5,024 nucleotides of DNA from Alphaproteobacteria bacterium (lineage in GTDB: Bacteria; Pseudomonadota; Alphaproteobacteria; Sphingomonadales; Sphingomonadaceae). Under the pieces are notes generated by a model, which was given only the letters and a program-made list of their open reading frames with translations, did not search any database and was not told the DNA's origin. Location of the stretch: NCBI GenBank assembly GCA_018970965.1, contig JAGWVG010000140.1, positions 1 to 5,024 on the forward strand, written 5' to 3'. A program made the translations under genes and the position numbers. Positions 1 to 5,024 of the stretch are shown one piece after another (within the stretch, counting starts at the first letter, position 1; each line of letters begins with the position of its first letter).

Positions 1-663
1 ACGACACGCTCAATGCGGTCCAAGGAAGATGCGCATGATTATCGCTACTTCCCCGATCCTGACCTGTTGCCGCTGGAACTGACCGAAGCATTTGTGGAGG
101 ACTGCCGCGCCTCCCTGCCTGAACTGCCTGATGCCAAGCGCAATCGCTATGTCGAAACGCTGGGGATCAGCGGCTATAATGCCGATGTGCTGACTGCTGA
201 GGTAGAAACCGCGCGCTGGTTTGAAGCCTTGCTCGCCGAAGGTGCCGAAGCAAAACAGGCATCCAACTGGGTGATGTCAGAATTGTTCGGCGCGCTGAAC
301 CGCCTTGGCAAATCGATTGAGGATTGCCCGGTCAGCCCAGCCCAAGCAGCTGAACTGCTGAACCTGGTGGCCGATGGCACGCTGTCGGGCAGTCTGGCCA
401 AGCAGGTCTTTGAAAAGATGCTGGAAATAGGCGATGGCGCGGGCGTGATCGTCGAGCGCGAAGGCCTGAAGCAAACGAGCGACACGGGTGCGATTGAAGC
501 GGTGATTGCCGATGTTCTTGCAAAGAACCCCGGCCAGCTGGAACAATATCGCAGCGGTAAGGAAGCCTTGTTTGGCTTCTTCGTCGGCCAGACGATGAAG
601 GCGATGGGCGGCAAAGCCAATCCGCAAGTGGTGAATGAGCTGCTGAAAAAGGCCTTGGGTTAA
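1..663 (+). CDS. gatB: Aspartyl/glutamyl-tRNA amidotransferase subunit B, C-terminal part (5' end outside window)
   Basis: GatB belongs to the cytoplasmic GatCAB complex, which amidates misacylated Glu-tRNA(Gln) and/or Asp-tRNA(Asn) with glutamine as nitrogen donor. The frame is open from base 1 (Thr-Thr-Arg-Ser before the first Met at 13), so that Met is internal. 220 residues are visible, under half of the family's usual length near 490. The first visible stretch holds the conserved RSKEDAHDYRYFPDPDLLPL block that closes the catalytic cradle domain. After it come a helical linker and the YqeY-like tail domain that contacts tRNA, from about visible residue 70 to the end. The family's final motif, GQTMKAMGGKANPQVVNELL, lies just before the TAA stop. 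No frameshift or missing conserved block is seen. gatC and gatA are not in the window. A GC-rich hairpin follows the stop. Identification is by family recognition and is secure; which of the two amidations dominates cannot be told. Confidence 0.96.
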   Translation, partial: TTRSMRSKEDAHDYRYFPDPDLLPLELTEAFVEDCRASLPELPDAKRNRYVETLGISGYNADVLTAEVETARWFEALLAEGAEAKQASNWVMSELFGALNRLGKSIEDCPVSPAQAAELLNLVADGTLSGSLAKQVFEKMLEIGDGAGVIVEREGLKQTSDTGAIEAVIADVLAKNPGQLEQYRSGKEALFGFFVGQTMKAMGGKANPQVVNELLKKALG

Positions 664-675
664 CCAAAGCTTATC

Positions 676-718
676 CGCCCCGCGCTAAAGCAGCTTCAGT
701 CTGCTGCAGCACGGGGCG
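676..718 (+). terminator. GC-rich hairpin downstream of gatB, lacking a U-tract
   Basis: The left arm CGCCCCGCGCT (676-686) pairs with the right arm AGCACGGGGCG (708-718), giving 10 pairs with one C/A mismatch. An inner stem AGCAG/CTGCT (689-693/701-705) closes a seven-base loop. It begins 12 bases after the gatB stop and ends 3 bases before the next ATG. The position suggests 3'-end formation for gatB. However, no T-run follows, so it may instead act as a Rho-dependent end, an RNA-stability element, or a structure limiting translation of the next gene. The pairing is seen directly; the function is inferred. Confidence 0.45.
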
Positions 719-721
719 CGT

Positions 722-1294
722 ATGCGAGTCTTTGCCAATATTGTTGGCCTATGCCTGTTTTGTGCGTCGCCTGCCGTGGCGCAACAAGGCACGCCGCGCC
801 TTTCGTTTAACATCGCGCGTTTAAGTTACCCCCTAGAGGCGCGACAGATTCTCGGCCCGCGGCGCGCAGGGTTTTTGTGCCTGCCCGCGGGAAAAGTGCG
901 CTGGAGAGACATGGCCCTGCCTGCGGTGGCGGATGTGGAACACGCCGTTGATCAAGCAGGTTGGGCACGATCGCTTGGCCTGACCCTACAACAAAGTCAT
1001 CCGGTGTTCCTTCTTGCGCCGGCCGATCTCGTCGTGGCCGGCACTTTGGTCAACGCCCAAATCTCGATGTGCGTGCCGGGCCGAAATATTGGGATCGGGC
1101 GGCGCGTGGTCACTGGCGGCGGCCAGATTACCCTGCGCTGGGATATTTGGCAGACGTCAAGCAAATCGCTTATCTCTCAAAAACAAGTGGTTGTGCCTAT
1201 TGCCTTTGCCGATATGGACCCGCGACGCTCGCATGCTGCCCTGGCGGCGGCGATCGCTCAATCACTCGAATTCGCGCTTCAGTCGCGCCAATAG
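722..1294 (+). CDS. Unrecognised secreted/periplasmic protein of 190 residues
   Basis: I do not recognise the family. The N-terminus looks like a Sec signal peptide: Met-Arg, a hydrophobic core over residues 3-15, then the AVA cleavage motif at 18-20 followed by Gln-Gln, giving a mature protein of about 170 residues. There is no lipobox cysteine at +1, so it is probably soluble in the periplasm rather than a lipoprotein. The mature part is mixed, with beta-like segments such as HPVFLLAPADLVVAGTLV (93-110) and QITLRWDIWQ (135-144), and ends in an Ala-rich helix (172-187). Two cysteines in similar settings, FLCLPAG (51-57) and SMCVPGR (115-121), could form a disulfide; both lie in the exported part. 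The ATG at 722 is the only start that keeps the signal peptide. Its ribosome binding site is poor (a GGGG run inside the preceding hairpin), so expression may be weak or structure-controlled. Codon use matches its neighbours. It lies 58 bases after gatB and could be a separate unit or a read-through partner. Confidence 0.8.
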   Translation: MRVFANIVGLCLFCASPAVAQQGTPRLSFNIARLSYPLEARQILGPRRAGFLCLPAGKVRWRDMALPAVADVEHAVDQAGWARSLGLTLQQSHPVFLLAPADLVVAGTLVNAQISMCVPGRNIGIGRRVVTGGGQITLRWDIWQTSSKSLISQKQVVVPIAFADMDPRRSHAALAAAIAQSLEFALQSRQ

Positions 1295-1305
1295 CCCCAT
1301 CTCCC

Positions 1306-1333
1306 TTGCCCTTCACGTCACCCGTGCTATAGC
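1306..1333 (+). promoter_or_regulatory. Housekeeping-sigma-like promoter for tRNA-Leu (and possibly tig)
   Basis: A -35-like TTGCCC (1306-1311) is followed after 16 bases by a -10-like TATAGC (1328-1333). Transcription would begin near 1340, about 13 bases before the mature tRNA 5' end, which is a normal leader length for RNase P processing. The element starts 11 bases after the stop of the upstream gene. The gltB promoter candidate in this window uses the same TATAGC hexamer and the same spacer length. Assigned by inspection only. Confidence 0.55.
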
Positions 1334-1352
1334 GCCGCCCCAACCGGCCTTT

Positions 1353-1437
1353 GCGGGCGTGGCGAAACTGGTAGACGCGCCAGATTTAGGTTCTGGTATC
1401 GAAAGATGTGGGGGTTCGAGTCCCTTCGCCCGCACCA
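1353..1437 (+). tRNA. tRNA-Leu (anticodon UAG), CCA encoded
   Basis: The sequence folds as a class II tRNA of 85 bases including CCA. The acceptor stem GCGGGCG (1353-1359) pairs perfectly with CGCCCGC (1427-1433), followed by discriminator A (1434) and CCA (1435-1437). The D-stem is GCG/CGC (1362-1364/1376-1378). The anticodon stem CCAGA/TCTGG (1380-1384/1392-1396) encloses the loop TTTAGGT, placing anticodon TAG at 1387-1389. A long variable arm, ATC-GAAA-GAT (1398-1407), is typical of leucine tRNAs. The T-loop TTCGAGT (1415-1421) sits on a five-pair stem whose two outer pairs are G-U. It reads CUA and probably other CUN codons. It stands 58 bases after the upstream gene and 66 bases before tig on the same strand, so the two may share a transcript. 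Confidence 0.97.
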
Positions 1438-1449
1438 GTATTGCCACTG

Positions 1450-1468
1450 CCTGTCCCTGAGGGGCAGG
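1450..1468 (+). other. Short perfect hairpin between tRNA-Leu and tig
   Basis: CCTGTCCC (1450-1457) pairs with GGGGCAGG (1461-1468) over eight pairs, one of them G-U, with a three-base TGA loop. It begins 13 bases after the tRNA CCA. No T-run follows, so it is not a classical terminator. It could be a processing or stability element for the tRNA 3' trailer, or a leaky terminator controlling read-through into tig. No convincing separate promoter for tig was found between the tRNA and the tig start, which favours read-through from the tRNA promoter. Confidence 0.4.
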
Positions 1469-1503
1469 GGCCTAGCGGAATTCCTTAAAGGTAGAGTGAC
1501 AAA

Positions 1504-3006
1504 ATGCAGACTGTCGAAACGTTGAATGAAGGCCTGAAGCGCGCCTACACGCTCACGATCGCGGCCAAGGATATTGCTGCCCGTGTTGAGCAGGAAGTGG
1601 CGCGACTCGCACCGCAAGTCCGCATGCCCGGCTTCCGTCCCGGCAAGGTGCCTGCCAACCTCATCAAGAAAATGCATGGCGAAAGCCTGCAGGCTGATGC
1701 GCTGAACAACAGTGTTCAGGAAGCTGTTCAATCGCTGATCGCAGACAAGAAGCTGCGCCCCGCAATGTCGCCCTCAGTTGAGTTGGACGAAGGCTATGCG
1801 CACGGCAAAGATGCTGAACTGAAGATTGCGCTTGAAGTTCTGCCTGAAATTCCTGCCCCCAGCATTGAGGGGCTGAAGCTGGAGCGCCTGACGGTGGAAG
1901 CCAGCGCCGAAGCCGTCGACGAAGCGGTTCTGCGCATTGCCCAGCAGCAAAAGGGCTATGACGATGCGCCCAAGGGCCACAAGGCCAAGACGGGCGATCT
2001 GGTCGTTATGGATTTTGTCGGCAAGGTTGGTGGCACGCCTTTTGAGGGCGGCACGGGCGAAGACATGTCGGTTGAAATTGGCTCGGGCCGTTTGATTCCG
2101 GGCTTTGAAGATCAGCTGGTTGGCGTGAAATCGGGCGATGAAAAGACGATCACCGTCACCTTCCCCGCAGACTATAATGTTGAAACGCTGAAAGGCGCTG
2201 AAGCAACCTTTGATCTTGTGATCAAGGATGTGCGCGTTCCCGGTGAAGCCAAGGCTGACGATGCCTTTGCCAAGTCGCTGGGTCTGGAAGGCATTGATCA
2301 GCTGCGCGAGCTGATGAAGGGCCAGCTGGAGCAAGAGTTTAACCAACTGACGCGCACGCACATGAAGCGCCGCCTGCTCGATCAACTGGCGGCTGCGCAT
2401 GATTTTGACGTGCCCCCGGGCATGGTGGATGCAGAGTTCAACCAGATCTGGGCGCAGCTGGAGCATGAGGCCAGCCATGAAGCCGATCCGGAAGCCGCCC
2501 GCGCCGATATGGAAAAGGATCGCGACGAATATCGCGCGATTGCCGTGCGTCGCGTGCGTCTGGGCCTGCTCCTGTCCGAAATCGGTCAGGCGAACAACGT
2601 CCAGATCAGCAGCCAGGAAATGAACCGCCTGATCACCCAAGCTGCCATGCAATATGGCCCGGGCGATCGTGAACGCTTCATCCAATATGTGCAGCAAGAT
2701 CCTATGGCGGCCGCCCAAATTCGTGCGCCCTTGTATGAAGACAAGGTTGTCGACTTCCTGTTCTCCAAGGCCGACATCACCGATCGCGCGGTAACCCGTG
2801 AAGAGCTGGAAGCCGCCATTGAAGCAGATGCCGATGAAGGCCATGTCCATGGCCCGGGCTGTGGTCATGATCATGGCGATGCCAAGCCGGCCAAAAAGCC
2901 TGCAGCGAAAAAGGCCGCTGCGCCTAAGGCTGAAAAGCCCGCCAAGGCAGAGAAAGCGGACGCGAAGCCCGCTGCCAAAAAGGCTCCGGCCAAGAAAAAG
3001 GCATAA
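1504..3006 (+). CDS. tig: Trigger factor, ribosome-associated peptidyl-prolyl isomerase chaperone, with extended His-rich/Lys-rich tail
   Basis: Trigger factor binds the ribosome at the peptide exit and shields nascent chains; its FKBP-type domain isomerises prolyl bonds. Domains in order: N-terminal ribosome-binding domain (about 1-115) with the docking signature GFRPGKVP at 43-50; PPIase domain (about 155-245) with the FKBP-like IGSGRLIPGFEDQLVG at 192-207; C-terminal helical chaperone domain (about 250-440). The normal core ends near residue 440. The protein is 500 residues against 432 in E. coli. The excess includes a cluster HVHGPGCGHDHG (447-458) and a 42-residue tail (459-500) with 15 lysines, otherwise mainly Ala and Pro. 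The ATG at 1504 is supported by the family N-terminus and by purine-rich AAGG/AGAG at 1488-1496. A tRNA-Leu lies 66 bases upstream and an intrinsic terminator 25 bases downstream, so tig ends its transcription unit. Identification is secure; tail function is unknown. Confidence 0.98.
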   Translation: MQTVETLNEGLKRAYTLTIAAKDIAARVEQEVARLAPQVRMPGFRPGKVPANLIKKMHGESLQADALNNSVQEAVQSLIADKKLRPAMSPSVELDEGYAHGKDAELKIALEVLPEIPAPSIEGLKLERLTVEASAEAVDEAVLRIAQQQKGYDDAPKGHKAKTGDLVVMDFVGKVGGTPFEGGTGEDMSVEIGSGRLIPGFEDQLVGVKSGDEKTITVTFPADYNVETLKGAEATFDLVIKDVRVPGEAKADDAFAKSLGLEGIDQLRELMKGQLEQEFNQLTRTHMKRRLLDQLAAAHDFDVPPGMVDAEFNQIWAQLEHEASHEADPEAARADMEKDRDEYRAIAVRRVRLGLLLSEIGQANNVQISSQEMNRLITQAAMQYGPGDRERFIQYVQQDPMAAAQIRAPLYEDKVVDFLFSKADITDRAVTREELEAAIEADADEGHVHGPGCGHDHGDAKPAKKPAAKKAAAPKAEKPAKAEKADAKPAAKKAPAKKKA

Positions 3007-3031
3007 GCTTTTTCCATCGCACAAGAATTTA

Positions 3032-3067
3032 GGCCCTCCAGCACTACGCTGGGGGGCCTTTTTCTTT
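3032..3067 (+). terminator. Rho-independent terminator of tig
   Basis: GGCCCTCCAGC (3032-3042) pairs with GCTGGGGGGCC (3048-3058) over 11 pairs, one of them G-U, with loop ACTAC. TTTTTCTTT (3059-3067) follows immediately. It begins 25 bases after the tig stop. This is a classical intrinsic terminator and separates tig from gltB. Confidence 0.93.
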
Positions 3068-3109
3068 GCCTTGGGAAAATGAACAGACCCGTTACGGTGC
3101 AAGCGGATG

Positions 3110-3161
3110 CAGCAATTGGCTTTGCCCGATTCGCGCCCGGACGCGCAATTCAGCCATTGGC
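3110..3161 (+). repeat. Pair of near-identical 11-mers, 41 bp apart
   Basis: CAGCAATTGGC (3110-3120) and CAGCCATTGGC (3151-3161) match at 10 of 11 positions. The start-to-start distance of 41 bp is close to four helical turns, so two proteins bound here would face the same side of the DNA. Could be a regulator site upstream of gltB or chance; support is weak. Confidence 0.2.
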
Positions 3162-3182
3162 AGTTATATTGCATGCGCGAAG

Positions 3183-3199
3183 GTGAAATATTATTTCAC
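3183..3199. promoter_or_regulatory. Perfect 17-bp inverted repeat, operator candidate upstream of gltB
   Basis: GTGAAAT-ATT-ATTTCAC is a perfect 7-3-7 palindrome. Its centre (3191) lies about 100 bases before the inferred gltB transcription start, typical of an activator or remote operator site. It is not followed by a T-run, and its AT-rich stem argues against a terminator. It does not match the NtrC or FNR consensus as I know them. Lrp/AsnC-type regulators commonly act on gltB in other bacteria and would be a natural candidate, but the binder is not identifiable from sequence. Confidence 0.5.
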
Positions 3200-3257
3200 A
3201 AAATCCGCAATTTGAGCGAAAAAAGCTAAGCTAAACCCCGACATACGATTTCAAGGC

Positions 3258-3285
3258 TTCACACTCGGCCCGTCACCCCTATAGC
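3258..3285 (+). promoter_or_regulatory. Promoter candidate for gltB
   Basis: TTCACA (3258-3263, one mismatch from TTGACA) is separated by 16 bases from TATAGC (3280-3285). Transcription would start near 3292, leaving a leader of about 42 bases before the TTG start. The -10 hexamer and spacer are identical in form to those before tRNA-Leu, and both have CGTCACCC shortly before the -10, which lends mutual support. Assigned by inspection. Confidence 0.5.
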
Positions 3286-3323
3286 GACCATGCGAATCGT
3301 TATCTTTGCGATTGCTATGTCTT

Positions 3324-3328
3324 GGAGG
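3324..3328 (+). promoter_or_regulatory. Strong Shine-Dalgarno that fixes the gltB start
   Basis: GGAGG stands five bases before TTG 3334, within a run of T's. It is the best ribosome binding site in the window and has no in-frame ATG or GTG at a workable distance, so it points to TTG as initiator. Confidence 0.75.
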
Positions 3329-3333
3329 TTTTT

Positions 3334-5024
3334 TTGGGCGAGCTCGGGTTTCCGTCGAATCAGGGTCTTTATGATGCGCGCAACGAGCATGATGCGTGCG
3401 GTGTAGGCTTTGTTGCCAATATTAAAGGCGTGAAATCGCACGAAACCATTAAACGCGGCCTCGAAATTCTGGTGAATATTGACCATCGCGGCGCCGTGGG
3501 GGCTGACCCGCTGCTGGGCGATGGCGCGGGCATCTTGATCCAAATCCCGGACGCGCTGTTCCGCGATTGGGCCAAGACCGAAGGCGTCACCCTGCCGCAG
3601 CCCGGCGATTATGCCGTGGCGATGTGCTTCCTGCCGCAGGATGAGCGCGCACGCGACTTTGGCGTCAAAAATTTTGAAAGCTTCTGCATCAAAGAAGGCC
3701 AGACGATTATCGGCTGGCGCGATGTGCCAACCGATCCGACCGGGCTGGGCAAGGCTGTGATTGAGCAGATGCCCGTGATCCGCCAGCTGATCATTGGCCG
3801 TGGCGAAAATTGTGCCGATCAAGATGCGTTTGAGCGCAAGCTGCTCGCCATCCGCAAACAGGCACAGAACCCGCTTGTGGCTTTGGCCGAAAAGCATAAT
3901 CTGCCGGGGCTGCCGAGCTTCTATATGCCGTCGCTATCGACGCGGACAATTGTGTATAAGGGCCTGTTGCTGTGCGATCAGGTGGGCAGCTTCTACAAGG
4001 ATCTGCAGAACCCCATCGTCACTTCGGCACTGGCCTTGGTGCACCAACGTTTTTCAACCAACACCTTCCCCAGCTGGAAGCTGGCGCACCCCTATCGCTT
4101 CATCGCGCATAATGGCGAAATCAACACAGTGCGCGGCAATGTGAACTGGATGAACGCGCGCCGCCGCACGATGGAATCAGACCTGCTGGGCGCTGATCTC
4201 GACAAGATGTGGCCGCTCATCCCGCATGGCCAGTCGGACACGGCATGCCTCGATAACGCACTCGAGCTGCTGCTCGCCGGAGGCTATTCGCTGGCCCATG
4301 CTGTGATGATGCTGGTGCCCGAGGCTTGGGCCGGCAATCCGATGATGGATGCCAAGCGCCGTGCTTTTTATGAATATCATGCCGCGCTTATGGAGCCATG
4401 GGATGGCCCTGCAGCCATTGCCTTTACCGATGGTCGCCAGATTGGCGCGACACTCGATCGCAACGGCCTGCGCCCCGCGCGCTTCCTTGTGACCGATGAT
4501 GATCATGTCATCATGGCATCAGAGTCGGGCGTGCTTCCGGTTAAGGAAGAGAATATCGTCCGCAAATGGCGGCTTCAGCCAGGCAAGATGCTCCTCATCG
4601 ATCTGGAAGAAGGCCGGATCATCGAAGATGAAGAAATCAAGGCGCAACTCGCCGCCTCGCAGCCTTATGATGAGTGGCTGGATGCAGCCCAGTATAAGCT
4701 GAAGGATCTGGACGAGGTCGATGTGGCTGAGCCCGTGCTCGCCAATGATCCCTCGGTCCTGCTCGATCGCCAACAGGCCTTTGGCTTTACGCAAGAAGAC
4801 ACGACCAAGTTCTTGGAGCCGATGGCGCGCAATGGTGAAGACCCCATTGGCTCGATGGGCACCGATACGCCAATTGCCGTCCTCTCGGCCAAGCCGCGTC
4901 TTCTCTACGATTATTTCAAGCAGAACTTTGCGCAGGTCACCAACCCGCCGATCGATCCGATCCGCGAGGAGTTGGTGATGTCGCTGGTCTCGATGATCGG
5001 CCCGCGCCCGAACCTGCTCGGCCG
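3334..5024 (+). CDS. gltB: Glutamate synthase large (alpha) subunit, N-terminal part (3' end outside window)
   Basis: The large GOGAT subunit takes ammonia from glutamine and uses it to convert 2-oxoglutarate to glutamate, with electrons from the NADPH-dependent GltD subunit. 563 complete codons are visible of a family length near 1500. The start is placed at TTG 3334 because of GGAGG five bases upstream and because the product then begins GELGFPSNQGLYDARNEHD, as expected for the family. Cys22 (codon 3397-3399, in HDACGVGF) is the conserved N-terminal nucleophile exposed after removal of a 21-residue propeptide. The class II glutamine amidotransferase domain spans about 22-425: HRGAVGADP (51-59), HQRFSTNTFPSW (237-248), HNGEINTVRGN (259-269), SDTACLDN (301-308) and DRNGLRPAR (375-383). 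The central domain begins around 480 and is cut by the window. The FMN/Fe-S synthase domain and the C-terminal domain are not visible. No internal frameshift is seen. gltD is not in view. Confidence 0.96.
   Translation, partial: MGELGFPSNQGLYDARNEHDACGVGFVANIKGVKSHETIKRGLEILVNIDHRGAVGADPLLGDGAGILIQIPDALFRDWAKTEGVTLPQPGDYAVAMCFLPQDERARDFGVKNFESFCIKEGQTIIGWRDVPTDPTGLGKAVIEQMPVIRQLIIGRGENCADQDAFERKLLAIRKQAQNPLVALAEKHNLPGLPSFYMPSLSTRTIVYKGLLLCDQVGSFYKDLQNPIVTSALALVHQRFSTNTFPSWKLAHPYRFIAHNGEINTVRGNVNWMNARRRTMESDLLGADLDKMWPLIPHGQSDTACLDNALELLLAGGYSLAHAVMMLVPEAWAGNPMMDAKRRAFYEYHAALMEPWDGPAAIAFTDGRQIGATLDRNGLRPARFLVTDDDHVIMASESGVLPVKEENIVRKWRLQPGKMLLIDLEEGRIIEDEEIKAQLAASQPYDEWLDAAQYKLKDLDEVDVAEPVLANDPSVLLDRQQAFGFTQEDTTKFLEPMARNGEDPIGSMGTDTPIAVLSAKPRLLYDYFKQNFAQVTNPPIDPIREELVMSLVSMIGPRPNLLG

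Larger units (their letters stand above)
3007..3333 (+). other. tig-gltB intergenic region (327 bases)
   Basis: This is the only stretch over 300 bases without a convincing gene. From left to right it holds the tig terminator, an AT/GC-mixed segment with a near-perfect direct repeat, a perfect 17-bp inverted repeat, an A-rich patch (about 3218-3235), a promoter candidate and the gltB ribosome binding site. A 35-codon ORF at 3079-3186 has no convincing support. A 38-codon ORF at 3290-3406 overlaps the gltB start in another frame. The length and the spaced elements suggest gltB has its own regulated promoter. Confidence 0.7.

Noticed and set aside
13..15. ATG at 13 as the start of gatB
   Set aside because: The frame is open to base 1 and the residues before it also fit GatB; the visible protein lacks the whole catalytic half, so the gene is cut by the window edge.
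1014..1460. ORF in another frame over the unknown gene and tRNA-Leu
   Set aside because: Its C-terminal part is simply the tRNA gene translated (the familiar VAKLVDAPDLGSG artefact), and it overlaps the better-supported signal-peptide gene.
1327..1731. 134-codon minus-strand ORF with an RRDSNPH motif
   Set aside because: This motif is the well-known artefact of translating the reverse strand of a tRNA-Leu gene; the rest is antisense to tig.
2878..3003. Lys/Ala/Pro tail of tig as a frameshift artefact
   Set aside because: The frame keeps the same codon bias to the stop, is followed by a proper terminator, and Ala/Lys-rich tails are plausible for the family, so it is treated as real coding sequence.
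1774..3174. 466-codon ORF on the minus strand
   Set aside because: It is antisense to most of tig, which is a certain gene with family motifs. The minus-strand product is low in recognisable structure, and the frame stays open because of GC-biased codon use on the opposite strand.
3079..3186. 35-codon ORF between the tig terminator and gltB
   Set aside because: Weak SD-like sequence, no promoter visible, no recognisable product, and its stop runs into the palindrome; chance ORF is the simpler view.
3290..3292. ATG at 3290 (or 3317) as the gltB start as written
   Set aside because: Both are out of frame with gltB in the given sequence and the ORF ends at 3406; neither has a good ribosome binding site of its own. 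Kept only as a finding about possible slippage.
3259..3897. 212-codon ORF on the minus strand
   Set aside because: Antisense to the amidotransferase domain of gltB; no recognisable domain and it would read across the gltB promoter and start.
1..5024. Mobile elements, CRISPR arrays, phage or defence systems
   Set aside because: No transposase or integrase frames, terminal repeats, regularly spaced repeats, or change in codon use were seen; the gene content is housekeeping.

Overview
The window reads as an ordinary chromosomal stretch from an alphaproteobacterium, most likely a sphingomonad (Sphingomonadales). This is judged from the moderately high GC content, the codon use, and the protein style: the GatB C-terminus, a trigger factor with a long Lys/Ala/Pro tail, and the GltB N-terminal sequence. 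The taxonomic call is inference from recognition, not from a search. Everything real lies on the + strand. The long minus-strand ORFs are antisense shadows.

Layout: (1) 1-663 is the 3' part of gatB, subunit B of the Asp-tRNA(Asn)/Glu-tRNA(Gln) amidotransferase. (2) 676-718 is a strong GC-rich hairpin lying between gatB and the next start codon. (3) 722-1294 encodes an unrecognised 190-residue protein with a clear signal peptide. (4) 1306-1333 is a promoter-like element for the tRNA-Leu(UAG) gene at 1353-1437, which carries an encoded CCA. (5) 1504-3006 is tig, a full-length trigger factor with an added His-rich cluster and a Lys-rich tail, closed by a textbook intrinsic terminator at 3032-3067. 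(6) 3007-3333 is a 327-base intergenic region holding that terminator, a perfect 17-bp inverted repeat, a promoter candidate and a strong ribosome binding site. (7) 3334-5024 is the 5' third of gltB, the large subunit of glutamate synthase. It apparently starts at TTG and runs off the right edge.

Functional theme: housekeeping translation and nitrogen metabolism. GatB completes charging of Gln-/Asn-tRNA using glutamine, the tRNA-Leu reads CUA-type codons, trigger factor folds nascent chains at the ribosome exit, and GltB converts glutamine plus 2-oxoglutarate into glutamate. No mobile element, CRISPR array, phage gene or defence system was seen. The points most worth a second look are the gltB start region (TTG start beside a seven-T run, with an overlapping upstream ORF in the adjacent frame), the palindrome upstream of gltB, the metal-binding-like and basic tail of trigger factor, and the hairpin over the start of the unknown secreted protein.
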